DNA of 32,026 nucleotides, from assembly GCA_022764085.1 (NCBI GenBank), contig JALERP010000065.1:1-32026 (forward strand). Reading direction: 5' to 3'. Position 1 is the first letter of the stretch, and every line of letters starts with the position of its first letter. The DNA is from Prevotella sp. Lineage in GTDB: Bacteria; Bacteroidota; Bacteroidia; Bacteroidales; Bacteroidaceae. Below the pieces are notes generated by a model. The model ran no database searches. It was not told where the DNA came from and saw nothing but the letters and a program-made list of their open reading frames with translations. This document shows positions 8,132 through 16,712 of the stretch, piece after piece. Made by a program: the position numbers and the translations under genes.

Positions 8132-8695
8132 ATGAAAGAGGATTATGAGGCCATTGTGCGGCGTTTTTATAACGACCTGCGTCCAAAGTTTATACACGTC
8201 CTAACGGGAAAATATCCAATGCTACGCTTGGATGAAGCCGAAGACCTGTACCAAGATGCATTTCTGGAAGTCTACAAGAACTTCAACAAGGGAAGTGTAA
8301 GAGAAAACACATCCTGGGAGAATTATGTCATTACCATAGGTGTCAATCTCGCCTCTCATAGGATGCGAAAAATCGGGATTACCGATTCTATTGACGAAGA
8401 GGAATCGGGCAAACAATCAAGATTTGCCACATTCCTGAATGCTTCGACGGAAGATGACTCAACTATGCAAGATTTGGAAGTACAAGCAATCTTGGGAAAT
8501 GAACTTGAGCATTCGCCAGGAAAGTGCTACAAGATTCTCAGACTGTTCTATTATGCAAGCCTTGACATGGAAGAGATTGCAAAAGAAATAGGTTTGAAAA
8601 ATTCTGGCACGGCAAAGGTGACAAAATCAAGGTGTATGAAGGATCTGATAGGCCGAGTAAAGAATGCTATACGTCAAGCCGGTATAAACATTTAA
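8132..8695 (+). CDS. ECF-type RNA polymerase sigma factor
   Basis: A 187-aa sigma factor with only regions 2 and 4. Region 2 (about residues 5-78) includes DEAEDLYQDAFLEVYKN, the segment that opens and reads the -10 element, and NYVITIGVNLASHRMRK. Region 4 (about 130-182) has EHSPGKCYKILRLFYYASLD and then the -35-reading helix-turn-helix MEEIAKEIGLKNSGTAKVTK. The ATG at 8132 is preferred over the TTG at 8126. The next gene, 11 bases on, encodes a membrane protein with an anti-sigma-like N-terminus, so activity is probably held at the membrane. It is a candidate reader of the shared promoter motif found five times at 16106-25177; that link is inference. Confidence 0.9.
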   Translation: MKEDYEAIVRRFYNDLRPKFIHVLTGKYPMLRLDEAEDLYQDAFLEVYKNFNKGSVRENTSWENYVITIGVNLASHRMRKIGITDSIDEEESGKQSRFATFLNASTEDDSTMQDLEVQAILGNELEHSPGKCYKILRLFYYASLDMEEIAKEIGLKNSGTAKVTKSRCMKDLIGRVKNAIRQAGINI

Positions 8696-8706
8696 ACTGA
8701 ATTGTC

Positions 8707-9372
8707 ATGGACAACATAGATTTATTTGATAGATATATCAGTGGAGAATTGACTGCTGAAGAAAAGGTGAACTTTGAAAACGAACTTTCAAAGGACACTG
8801 AGTTTGCTTCTGACTTCCGTATATACAAAGCTGCAGTTCGAGGAATCGTGAAGGAGGAACAAGAGAAAGAGCGCGAACTGGATGAAGCCTTTAGACACAT
8901 GAGCGAAGATGATTTAAGGAATATTATTGGCCCTAAAATTGCTATCAACCGCAAACCCGAGAAAAAGGCTAAAATAATATACTTGACCAGTTGGATATCA
9001 TCCGTTGCTGCTGTGATGGTTATAGCATTCTCAATCACATTCAACATGACCCAAATCGCCAATGAAAAGGTTGACAACATCATGTTCGACTGTTACTATA
9101 ACCCGTACTCGCGATCGGCAAGTAATGTAGAAGACCTCTCGGAAGCAAGTTCCCAACAGCTGCAACAAGTATTGCCCAACCTTATTAAAGAATATAATAA
9201 GGCGACCGATATGCAAGATATTACAGAACAAGGTATAAACCTGGCTATGGTATATCTGAAACTTCACGATAGGGAAAATGCAAAAGACATTCTTAATGAT
9301 GTCAAGCAGAAATGTTTGGATAATACAGAAATCCAGAAATATTGCGATAGACTCTTGGACAAGATACAATAA
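8707..9372 (+). CDS. Anti-sigma-like single-pass membrane protein with helical repeats
   Basis: A 221-aa protein directly after the ECF sigma gene. Its start MDNIDLFDRYISGELTAEEK and following FENELSKD match the N-terminal cytoplasmic region common to Bacteroidota anti-sigma factors. No zinc-binding Cys/His set is present. A single transmembrane helix lies at about residues 94-117. The distal part (145-221) is helical and resembles one or two TPR-like units (GINLAMVYLKLHDRENAKDI). The likely role is membrane sequestration of the sigma factor, with the outer helical part sensing a signal or partner. Gene order and spacing support the pairing. Confidence 0.8.
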   Translation: MDNIDLFDRYISGELTAEEKVNFENELSKDTEFASDFRIYKAAVRGIVKEEQEKERELDEAFRHMSEDDLRNIIGPKIAINRKPEKKAKIIYLTSWISSVAAVMVIAFSITFNMTQIANEKVDNIMFDCYYNPYSRSASNVEDLSEASSQQLQQVLPNLIKEYNKATDMQDITEQGINLAMVYLKLHDRENAKDILNDVKQKCLDNTEIQKYCDRLLDKIQ

Positions 9373-9392
9373 CAAATATAACGACTTACAAT

Positions 9393-9812
9393 ATGAAAGT
9401 GCTAATAGTAGTCCTGATCATTGTGTTCTGGCTTTATAACTACATTAAGTTCAGACGCATGAATAACTATTACAAAGTAATGGTTGGTTACTTGGCGATG
9501 GACCTGCAAAGCTCACCAAGTAGAGACAAGATGCTTCGGTTGTCTTCTGCATTGATCCATATCCAGCAGTATAGAGATGCTTATGATATTTTGGTTCAGC
9601 TCAGCAATGAATTTGTGAGTGCAGATGAAGAACAAAAGATCATGGCAAACATTGAATTTTGCAAGAACCCTGTACCAGGATTAAACCAGCCCAAGAACCT
9701 TAATCATAGCTACTGGCATAATTTTATGCTTGTAAGATTAGGTAAGAGACGATATGATTTCCTTACAGAACAGGATTATCTGAGAGCCAACTCTATTCAA
9801 AGGAATATGTAA
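9393..9812 (+). CDS. N-terminally anchored small helical protein
   Basis: A 139-aa protein with one N-terminal transmembrane segment (residues 3-18, LIVVLIIVFWLYNYI), followed by a basic stretch (KFRRMNNYYK). Residues 38-85 look like a TPR-like helical pair (SSALIHIQQYRDAYDILVQL). The C-terminal third is basic and unrecognised. It lies 20 bases after the anti-sigma-like gene and 19 bases before the 59-aa gene, so it is the fourth gene of the HTH-ECF operon. It may be an accessory part of the membrane signalling unit. Confidence 0.75.
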   Translation: MKVLIVVLIIVFWLYNYIKFRRMNNYYKVMVGYLAMDLQSSPSRDKMLRLSSALIHIQQYRDAYDILVQLSNEFVSADEEQKIMANIEFCKNPVPGLNQPKNLNHSYWHNFMLVRLGKRRYDFLTEQDYLRANSIQRNM

Positions 9813-9831
9813 CTTCCCTAACAACAAGAGT

Positions 9832-10011
9832 ATGAAACTTAAAAATATTCTAGGCTTCCTGTATGCCATATACCTTATAATGAGTCAGATTATGACTGTT
9901 GTATTCTTTATCCAATACTGCAGAACAGACTCATTGCTGGAAATAATATTTATAGATTCGTTTCTGTCCGAATTTAAGGGTCTGTTGTGGATCATATTTA
10001 TATGGTTGTAA
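9832..10011 (+). CDS. 59-aa hydrophobic membrane protein
   Basis: A short open frame begins MKLKNILGFLYAIYL and ends IIFIWL. Two hydrophobic segments (about 6-27 and 49-59) flank a polar middle containing CRTDSLLE and DSFLSEFKG. It lies 19 bases after the previous gene, the same spacing as the other genes of the operon, and is the last gene before the shared terminator. No family is recognised. The regular spacing and membrane-like composition make a real gene likely. Confidence 0.6.
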   Translation: MKLKNILGFLYAIYLIMSQIMTVVFFIQYCRTDSLLEIIFIDSFLSEFKGLLWIIFIWL

Positions 10012-10075
10012 CCAAGTGATATGATACGCTAATGTTTCGGCCACATATCCGAACGGAAAGTGCTCTGTAAAAGGG

Positions 10076-10116
10076 AGTCGTCATTTGTCAAGTTTGAATC
10101 CTGACAGATGACGACT
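10076..10116. terminator. Bidirectional terminator hairpin
   Basis: A 15-bp stem runs from AGTCGTCATTTGTCA (10076-10090) to TGACAGATGACGACT (10102-10116), with a single T-G wobble and an 11-base loop. TTTT follows on the plus strand (10121-10124), and CCCTTTTAC flanks it on the minus strand. It sits between the convergent HTH-ECF operon and the CHAT protease gene and can serve both. Confidence 0.85.
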
Positions 10117-10122
10117 TCGCTT

Positions 10123-12732
10123 TTAATTAAGGAGTACAAATGCGCCCCAGTCTCTTGGTGAAGGATATTGCTCCCGTACAACTTGTTTACTTATCTCCAA
10201 AGCAGCATTTGCATCTTTGCCTTCCAATAGATTGCGATAGAAATTTGTCATGAGGATGGTAGTCGCTCTATCGTCTACCTCCCACAGGCTCATAAGCACT
10301 TTCTTAGCTCCAGCCAATTTGAAGGCTCGTTGCAGTCCATAAACTCCTTCACTTGAGTCGGAAAATCCCAAACCGGTTTCACAAGCTGACAACACTACTA
10401 ACGAGCAACCAGACAAATCGACGTTCGCAATTTCTGCAGCCCTTAATATGCCATCATCTTTGCCTTTTTCTATAAGGAGTGAATCGTTGCACCAGTAGTC
10501 ATTTGCCCCCGCAAAAAATAGACCAGACGATAGCATTGAATTTGATAGGTTCGTACTGTCATTGAAGAATCCATGTGTTGAAATATGCAGAATATAGTCA
10601 CCCTTTCCGCTGCGTCTCTTGAAGGATGACTCAGTGGCCATAACATTCTCATATACATGATTGGGTATAGACTTATTCTTGAGCATTGAGGATATTGTTT
10701 GCACTTCAAACTTCGTGAACGTCAGTTGGGCTAAGTTCTCGCCTCTTTTTATAGCACTACGTCTATTATTCCCAATTGCAGATTTGGTTGTCTGGCCATA
10801 ATCAATACCTCCCCAGAGAGATACCATACCAACATTGTTTGAAACACCAAACAATTGAGAATCCGCTATGAGCTGTTTCTTATTATTCAAAGTTGTCGGA
10901 TCTTGAAGCAAACGTAAATTAACTACGTCGCATAGATATTGATTCTTACCCAAGTATAAAGAACCTAGTGCTATCTGATTGAATTTTCCGACGGGTAGAT
11001 AGTATATATCTGTTACGTTAGGAATAACTTTATTGATGTTACCCCAAATAAAATCGGCCAGACGTTCATCGTGATATATTTCATCTATTGATTTCTGGAG
11101 AATGTTTTGGATTGAACTGATATTTCCTATGGGTACATAGATAACCCCTTTGCTCTTATTAAGAACAAGCGCGAATAACGAGCCATTGTTTTCTACCAGT
11201 TCAACGATCGATTCTTTGCTCGACAAGTTCTTTTGCAAAAAGTCATGCCGATAATCACTTATATCCTTAGCAGACTTGAAGTCTGTACACTTCAAGGCCA
11301 GTTCTTTCTCCAATTCGTTTATACGTCCTTCTATCTTTGATGTGTGCTTTATAATCCTTCCTGAGACGGATTCATACACTAGGTCTCTACGGCATTTAAC
11401 CAATTCGTCATATAGCGCAGTTACCTTTTTATCACCTGTCCTGGATATGCTGTTTCTGACAGCTAAGTTAGATCTTAACAACAGACCATTCCTGAATGAG
11501 ATGTTGTCAAAGCATAGATCGGCAAGCTTTGGGGTGGGATGCTTTTGAAGAGCTTCGACGGCTGCATTATGAGCCATGTCAAATCCGGCAACAAAGTGTT
11601 CTCTTTGCTCGTCGGTCATAGACGGGATGTTGTTGGCAATTTGTTGGCGCATACCCATACAGTATTTCACAAGTTCAGATTCAAGAGTCTGCCAGTCTTT
11701 CTCGTCTTCATAATACCTGAATTTACGACTGTAGTTCACGAGATATTCGAAGTCGTTTTCTGAATACCGATCACTTAAGTAATCTTCATATCTTTTATAT
11801 AGGTACCTGCTGGTCTGTATGTCATGTATCTCATAACAATAGTCAGACAATTCTCCGAGTACCCTACATTCATCAACAGACTTCATGCTTCTCGCTATTT
11901 CTACTGCCTGTTTTATTCTGGGATAAGTATCTAACAACTGTTTTTCCTGCAGCATCCATCCGATTAGCTTATTGAGGCATTTGACTTTGTAAGCCGCCCC
12001 AAACTCCTTACTGAATATAATCTTGTCAACAAACTTACCCATACCGCAAATAGCCGCTTGGTGGGAGTCAAAATGTGAAATCACAATGGAATCATATTCA
12101 ACTAACTCTTTGTGGCTAATTTCAGATACAGATGGCCCCCACGTCTTTTGATTGTATATTGCGACCATTGTACTATCAAGGGATTCGGTTGAATAGTACT
12201 TCTTGTAAATATTGAAGTACTTTATCATATTAGCCCTATCCTCCATCATTTCATAGAATTGATATATTTGTCTCGACAGGCCAAATTTCAACATACTCTC
12301 CAATGTGGGATTATTCACATCCTTCAAATATTTGGGAGCGTGGTTCCATATATCAAGAAGAACTTTCTCTGCTTTACTATAATCGCCTACGTGAATGTAC
12401 GAATCTGCCAACTTGGATTTGTATTCCATCTCTAGTGGGGAGTCGTAGATGACGTTGCCCTTATACTCCATAAGTGTAATGGCCTCATGGTGTCGGTTGG
12501 CTTCCTGCAATTCATTGAACATTTTAAGCGTGGCTGATGCATCAAGAGACTCCAGCTCGGATGGAATAGTCCTATCCAATGCGAAAATGAGTACAAAGGC
12601 AAAGAACACAACTGCAATGAGAGCGATGCCAATATACCGAACAAATGCAAAAAAATAATGCACATTCACGATAAACGCCCCCTTTTTAGAATGTTTATGA
12701 GAACTATTTTCTGAAATTCGATTAATCTTCAT
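10123..12732 (-). CDS. TM-anchored CHAT-domain protease with helical repeats
   Basis: An 869-aa protein with a C-terminal CHAT domain, a caspase-like clan-CD cysteine peptidase fold. A transmembrane helix lies near residues 30-52 (IGIALIAVVFFAFVLIFAL). A long alpha-helical, TPR-like region runs from about 60 to 430 (for example YIHVGDYSKAEKVLLDIW), and a coiled segment lies around 440-490. CHAT occupies about the last 300 residues. The catalytic His is in HISTHGFF (about 720) and the Cys in LSACETGLG (about 784), with AGAKKVLMSLWEVDD further on. The ATG at 12732 is preferred over 12753, which would overlap the divergent gene. Such proteins often accompany ECF/anti-sigma pairs in Bacteroidota, as here. 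The substrate is unknown. Confidence 0.9.
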   Translation of the reverse strand: MKINRISENSSHKHSKKGAFIVNVHYFFAFVRYIGIALIAVVFFAFVLIFALDRTIPSELESLDASATLKMFNELQEANRHHEAITLMEYKGNVIYDSPLEMEYKSKLADSYIHVGDYSKAEKVLLDIWNHAPKYLKDVNNPTLESMLKFGLSRQIYQFYEMMEDRANMIKYFNIYKKYYSTESLDSTMVAIYNQKTWGPSVSEISHKELVEYDSIVISHFDSHQAAICGMGKFVDKIIFSKEFGAAYKVKCLNKLIGWMLQEKQLLDTYPRIKQAVEIARSMKSVDECRVLGELSDYCYEIHDIQTSRYLYKRYEDYLSDRYSENDFEYLVNYSRKFRYYEDEKDWQTLESELVKYCMGMRQQIANNIPSMTDEQREHFVAGFDMAHNAAVEALQKHPTPKLADLCFDNISFRNGLLLRSNLAVRNSISRTGDKKVTALYDELVKCRRDLVYESVSGRIIKHTSKIEGRINELEKELALKCTDFKSAKDISDYRHDFLQKNLSSKESIVELVENNGSLFALVLNKSKGVIYVPIGNISSIQNILQKSIDEIYHDERLADFIWGNINKVIPNVTDIYYLPVGKFNQIALGSLYLGKNQYLCDVVNLRLLQDPTTLNNKKQLIADSQLFGVSNNVGMVSLWGGIDYGQTTKSAIGNNRRSAIKRGENLAQLTFTKFEVQTISSMLKNKSIPNHVYENVMATESSFKRRSGKGDYILHISTHGFFNDSTNLSNSMLSSGLFFAGANDYWCNDSLLIEKGKDDGILRAAEIANVDLSGCSLVVLSACETGLGFSDSSEGVYGLQRAFKLAGAKKVLMSLWEVDDRATTILMTNFYRNLLEGKDANAALEISKQVVREQYPSPRDWGAFVLLN

Positions 12733-12743
12733 AACTTTGCAAA

Positions 12744-12968
12744 ATGATTTCATTAATAAAGTTATCAGGCTTTGTGGTGATATGCCTCTTGGCCTACATA
12801 ATAGTATATGACCATTGTGTCAACAAAGTCCCTCTGGCAAGTTCCTTTAAGATACTTGCCCGTAAGATATTCACGTCATCAATCTTATATGTCATATTCA
12901 TCATATTGGTTGTAGGTGGAATATTTTGGGCCATTTACGCTTTGATGCACAACGGCTCCTTATTCTAA
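12744..12968 (+). CDS. Small two-helix membrane protein
   Basis: A 74-aa hydrophobic protein with transmembrane segments at about residues 4-21 and 44-67 and a basic loop between them (NKVPLASSFKILARK). Its start is 11 bases from the preferred start of the divergent CHAT gene, and its end overlaps the convergent 338-aa gene by nine bases. TAACTTTG, a match to the TAnnTTTG -7 box, lies at 12732-12739, only four bases before the ATG. Expression would therefore be leaderless or nearly so. No family is recognised; a partner role for the CHAT protease is possible. Confidence 0.5.
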   Translation: MISLIKLSGFVVICLLAYIIVYDHCVNKVPLASSFKILARKIFTSSILYVIFIILVVGGIFWAIYALMHNGSLF

Positions 12969-13976
12969 TCGAAAAGTTAGCGACCGGGAGAACCGCAACA
13001 ATTCGTCAGCTATAGACTGCTTTCTCCAAATAGTATCATCCAAAATGATATACGCTACTTTGTAGCTCTTGTCATCTGTAGATATTGCATAAGTCCGATA
13101 GTGCTTTGTACTGTCGGACTTATTTGTATATGTACTATAATACAGTGTTCCGGAATCGGTATTTTTAGTTTCGTAGTCTATTTCTTCAATAGGGAATTCC
13201 GGAAGCCGAGACGACATATCTATGTTGTGTAACATCGCATAAAAATCCAGGCGGGTCTTGCATTCCATGTGCAAAGTGCCAATGGTTATCTTGTTGTGCA
13301 GTGGAGAAGAGAACTTAAATAAGAACCTATCATTGTACTGATAAACTGTGTCGGCCTTCCAGTTAGCGAGAGGTTTGAATTTGACATATCCGTCCGTATA
13401 GCTGTCCCCTGATTTTACGCTCGCAATAGTCGTCTTTTGACTGTTAAGATTTTTGATAACATTGCCGCTAAAATACAATCCGTACTGGATGGAAACCGCT
13501 ACATATATTAGAATGCCGAACCAACCGTATTTTCCGAACTTTCTTTCAGATTTTGGTATGTAGTCGTTTAGTCTTTTTGAACGAAAGAGATAACCCAAGA
13601 ATGAAAATCCACCAAGAATGAACACAATCCACATTGCGGCAAATTGCCACGTAGGATAAGCGCTAAAAAAGGAAGAAGACCAAAAGATTAGTTGCATCAG
13701 TACATAGACTAAGGAGAACTTGAGAATAACTATACCGTATGGCTTTCGCTCTAATGTTTTGCAAATTCCTATGAAGGCGTACACATAGGCGCACACGTCA
13801 ATGATACCAGCATAAACGACGAGCGGGGTCTGCATGTCGTAATAGTCATCATAAAAATATGTAGGAAATGCAGAGATAGTTTTCTTCATACACAACACAA
13901 GAAGCATCATGTAGATAAACATCTGGACCGTCAAAAGGAATGGCGGCTTTATGATTTTTTCCTTAGTCTCGTCCAT
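12960..13976 (-). CDS. Five-TM membrane protein with soluble C-terminal domain
   Basis: A 338-aa protein with hydrophobic helices at about residues 15-31, 53-72, 82-100, 111-131 and 152-168, followed by a soluble domain (about 175-338). The soluble part is rich in beta-type sequence (YVKFKPLANWKADTVYQYND; SLTFRLE at the end) and contains SGTLYYSTYTNKSD. It is not recognised. The start overlaps the 3' end of the caspase-like gene by 28 bases, so the two are translationally coupled. It is the last gene of a three-gene minus-strand operon. It could be a membrane partner or target of the caspase-like protein. Confidence 0.8.
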   Translation of the reverse strand: MDETKEKIIKPPFLLTVQMFIYMMLLVLCMKKTISAFPTYFYDDYYDMQTPLVVYAGIIDVCAYVYAFIGICKTLERKPYGIVILKFSLVYVLMQLIFWSSSFFSAYPTWQFAAMWIVFILGGFSFLGYLFRSKRLNDYIPKSERKFGKYGWFGILIYVAVSIQYGLYFSGNVIKNLNSQKTTIASVKSGDSYTDGYVKFKPLANWKADTVYQYNDRFLFKFSSPLHNKITIGTLHMECKTRLDFYAMLHNIDMSSRLPEFPIEEIDYETKNTDSGTLYYSTYTNKSDSTKHYRTYAISTDDKSYKVAYIILDDTIWRKQSIADELLRFSRSLTFRLE

Positions 13977-14971
13977 ATCAATACAAGAATTAAAAGTCCT
14001 ACAATAGACAGAATCACAATAGTTTTCGGATTTAGGTCATCATTCGCTTCCTCCTCAGGCTCAATAGGAGCCTCTTTTGGGGAACTTTGTTCAATAGGGA
14101 ACGAGTATTCTAATGTGGTTCTGACTTTGGGGGTTTGAGTAAAGGCGATCTCTTGCATTTCGTCATAAATGCCATCAAGCCACCTATACAAATCCGTCAT
14201 TCCAAAATTCTTATACGAAGAATACATTGCATAGGACAAAGAGCCATAACCTTTGCCTCCAATGATTACTTCTCTGTTACGCTGGAATGATTTACATGCG
14301 CTTAAGATAAGAAGATCTGCAATGCCTTGCTTCTTAAGTGGCGTTTCTGCTTCTTCAACTGTTCGATGATCCAATAAGTGCTGCAACTTCTCACTTGAAA
14401 GGTCATTAGCTCCAAAAATGCTGGCTCCGCCCCTGTATTTCGTCTTATCTTTTTTCGAGCCCTTGTCCATAGAATCACTGAAACAGGCATCTATGGTGAG
14501 TAAGACCAACCCGTTTGTACCAGCTGCCATTCTTATGGAACTTAGGAAATCTTTCATTTCATCATCCCTAAGATGGTTTTTCCCATCGTAAGTTTGTGTT
14601 TTGGTGCTATAAGCATCATAAGGTACCAGGGCTTCATCAAGATTGTCAATTTCTTCGTTGTCATTCACCGGCAACATTTGCTGACCATGGCACGAGAAAT
14701 GAATAAGGATAGTGTCTCCTTCATGAGTCTTAGTGCATAACGAGATAATGGATTTCTTGATGTTCTCGTGGGTTGCGTCCTTATCTAACAGTATCTGTAA
14801 ATCATAGGAGGAAAGCATTTCTTTGAGCAAGTCTATATCATTGGCCGAACTGATCTCCTGCCATCCGCTGTCTTTTGGATAATGCCCAACACCTATCACC
14901 AATGCCCTTTTCTCTGAAAACGAAGATAGGCACTGTATTATACACAAACATAATAAAAGGAACTTCTTCAT
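13949..14971 (-). CDS. Secreted, tail-anchored caspase-like (C14) protease
   Basis: A 340-aa metacaspase-like protein. An N-terminal signal peptide (residues 1-19) is followed by the p20 caspase core, KRALVIGVGHYP at 21-32. The catalytic His is in LIHFSCHGQQM (His95) and the catalytic Cys in LLTIDACFSDS (Cys163), both in the canonical context. An acidic loop lies between them (NDNEEIDNLDEALVPYDA). The mature domain would sit outside the cytoplasm, held by a C-terminal helix at about 313-334 followed by basic residues. Its start overlaps the upstream 302-aa gene's stop by one base, and its end overlaps the next gene. All catalytic residues are present, so it is probably active; the substrate is unknown. 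Confidence 0.9.
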   Translation of the reverse strand: MKKFLLLCLCIIQCLSSFSEKRALVIGVGHYPKDSGWQEISSANDIDLLKEMLSSYDLQILLDKDATHENIKKSIISLCTKTHEGDTILIHFSCHGQQMLPVNDNEEIDNLDEALVPYDAYSTKTQTYDGKNHLRDDEMKDFLSSIRMAAGTNGLVLLTIDACFSDSMDKGSKKDKTKYRGGASIFGANDLSSEKLQHLLDHRTVEEAETPLKKQGIADLLILSACKSFQRNREVIIGGKGYGSLSYAMYSSYKNFGMTDLYRWLDGIYDEMQEIAFTQTPKVRTTLEYSFPIEQSSPKEAPIEPEEEANDDLNPKTIVILSIVGLLILVLIWTRLRKKS

Positions 14972-15879
14972 TAGCTGAACATTTTAGCCATCAACATTAT
15001 TTTCTCAAGCTCCTGATTTATCTTCTCTTCCGAGTATCCCATCCTCCCGAAACAATAGATGAATCTCTCTTCAACAACCGGGTTGACATTATTGGGATTG
15101 TCACTTAAGCTTACTACAAGCTGGAATGCAGCAAGAAGCAGCATTGTTATTACTGAATCGTCTATGCCATTTAGGTCTGAGTATATCGTGTCCTCACCAA
15201 GTGTTTCAAGTTGACATTTGCATTCTTCCCATTTTACATTCAGAGTTAAGACTGTTTGATTAAATGCAACATTCTTCAATATCGTGTTTTCCGATGCTCC
15301 ACTTGACTGTGCGATAACATACAAGAGGTTAATCGCAGAACAACGCTGCCTTTGCGTCAATCCGTCATACATGCCCCTTACAAGATCCATAGGGTCACTT
15401 TCGCTCAGTCCTTGACAGTGCGCCCCACTCATTGAAGACATATCCATGTACCCAACATTTTGTTGATGCTCAGCAATCTTTTTATTACATATTTCTATGA
15501 ACTCATTGGCAATATCACGCTGCATAAAAACACTTAGATTCCTTAAGCCAGAGAACTGCTTCTTATAGACCAGCTCTTTTTGCAAGAACTTATAATTCAA
15601 TATAATGGTCAGATTCCCTGTGCTATAGTGGAATTGAATTAGCATATTTCTTTTGTCTTCCGACATGAGGTTCATTAACCTTGGATCATCGTCAAACAGG
15701 GTGATCTCTCCCTTACCATCAAGCATAATATCATTGATGACTCCAACCAATATTTCAAATTTCTTATTGATTGGATTCCTGGACAGTTCTTCTTTGTCTT
15801 TAACTAACTGTCTTGTGAATGGCACGAATATAAGCGCCAAAACAAATATGACCAAAAGGAATATTAATGTTATAGTCAT
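14971..15879 (-). CDS. N-terminally anchored protein of unknown function
   Basis: A 302-aa protein beginning with a single transmembrane segment (residues 2-20, ITLIFLLVIFVLALIFV), followed by a soluble mixed alpha/beta region. It contains DLVRGMYDGLTQRQRCSAIN and ends in a helical stretch (GRMGYSEEKINQELEKIMLM). No family is recognised. It is the first gene of the caspase operon; its stop overlaps the caspase start by one base. A TATCTTTG -7-type box lies about 65 bases upstream. The tight coupling suggests a common complex or pathway with the caspase-like protein. Confidence 0.75.
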   Translation of the reverse strand: MTITLIFLLVIFVLALIFVPFTRQLVKDKEELSRNPINKKFEILVGVINDIMLDGKGEITLFDDDPRLMNLMSEDKRNMLIQFHYSTGNLTIILNYKFLQKELVYKKQFSGLRNLSVFMQRDIANEFIEICNKKIAEHQQNVGYMDMSSMSGAHCQGLSESDPMDLVRGMYDGLTQRQRCSAINLLYVIAQSSGASENTILKNVAFNQTVLTLNVKWEECKCQLETLGEDTIYSDLNGIDDSVITMLLLAAFQLVVSLSDNPNNVNPVVEERFIYCFGRMGYSEEKINQELEKIMLMAKMFS

Positions 15880-15942
15880 TCTTTCAATTATTTGTCGTTA
15901 ACAATAGTCTCGCTTTTTGAAACGGGCATATATATGCCTTGG

Positions 15943-15950
15943 CAAAGATA
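15943..15950 (-). promoter_or_regulatory. -7 box (TAnnTTTG) upstream of caspase operon
   Basis: On the minus strand TATCTTTG matches the Bacteroidota primary-sigma -7 consensus TAnnTTTG. It lies about 65 bases before the start of the 302-aa gene. No clear TTTG -33 element is seen at the usual distance, so the match is only partial. It suggests housekeeping-type expression of the caspase operon, unlike the plus-strand island. Confidence 0.45.
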
Positions 15951-16105
15951 CGAAAAATCACTCAGAATCAGTATATTTAGCCGCATTAATTAGAGTTTAT
16001 TATGCTTTAGTGATTATGTAACCTCGACAAGAAGCCCAATTCTTTATACTTCATTGCTTCTCATGCTTATTAAGGTCGGCATGAGATTTTTTTTTGTTCG
16101 CGGTT

Positions 16106-16133
16106 GTTAACCTTAAAGTAGATCGTGGTATTA
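16106..16133 (+). promoter_or_regulatory. Shared motif, copy 1 (before first PRTase)
   Basis: GTTAACCT (16106-16113), 13 nt, GGTATTA (16127-16133). The second half differs from the other copies by one base (T for A). It ends 27 nt before the ATG of the first phosphoribosyltransferase. It has the form of a -35/-10 promoter pair but does not match the TTTG/TAnnTTTG consensus of the primary sigma factor. Confidence 0.75.
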
Positions 16134-16160
16134 GCTCATGAAAACAAAAAACAAAAGAGC

Positions 16161-16700
16161 ATGAGCACTTACAGTTACACTTATCTGAAAGAATATCTCC
16201 CGGTAAGATATTCCGCAACACTCGAACAGGAGAGTGATCGTCAAGTAGTTTACGACTTCAAGGACGGCTATTGCAGCATGTCTGTCAAGCGTGCTATCGT
16301 AGAGAGAATCAAACTTATCCGTCAATGCACAAACGGGAGCAATTGGCGCATCTGTTTCATTCCAGCTTCCAGCCGTGCAAGAACAGTCTGCCGATACAAA
16401 TCACTAGCAGATTATCTCCAACGCGAAACCGGGATGCCTTGTAGTATTTCGACCATCCAACCCATTCATGACGAGGTTTCAGGGTTCGTAGGAGGGAAGA
16501 AAAGTAATCCAGCCGAAAATTTCCGCATTGACAAGAATGATGTCACAAGCCAAAACATCATCCTCATTGACGATGTCATCACTCGCGGAACGACATTCGT
16601 ACGTACGGCTGACAAACTTGTTGAAAATGGTGCAAACCAAGTAATCGGCTTCTTTCTAGCAAAGACCATTAATCCCGACTGGATATCTCGTACAGCTTAA
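16161..16700 (+). CDS. ComF-like phosphoribosyltransferase 1
   Basis: A 179-aa type I phosphoribosyltransferase-fold protein. The PRPP-binding motif IILIDDVITRGTT is at about residues 133-145. A strand and loop, WRICFIPASSRARTVCRY, around 62-79 would form the other side of the active site. No Cys-rich ComF N-terminus is present. It begins YSYTYLKEYLPVRYSAT, closely matched by its downstream paralogue, so the pair arose by tandem duplication. The ATG at 16161 is chosen because it lies 27 nt after the promoter-like motif, the same spacing as in the paralogue; the GTG at 16125 lies inside that motif. With the DprA-like protein downstream it recalls the ShosTA toxin-antitoxin/defence pair, which joins a PRTase and a DprA-like protein. 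Confidence 0.88.
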   Translation: MSTYSYTYLKEYLPVRYSATLEQESDRQVVYDFKDGYCSMSVKRAIVERIKLIRQCTNGSNWRICFIPASSRARTVCRYKSLADYLQRETGMPCSISTIQPIHDEVSGFVGGKKSNPAENFRIDKNDVTSQNIILIDDVITRGTTFVRTADKLVENGANQVIGFFLAKTINPDWISRTA

Positions 16701-16712
16701 GACAAGAATGCT

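Noticed and set aside
8682..8688. GGTATAA near the end of the ECF sigma gene
   Set aside because: No TTAACC half lies at the required distance; it is coding sequence.
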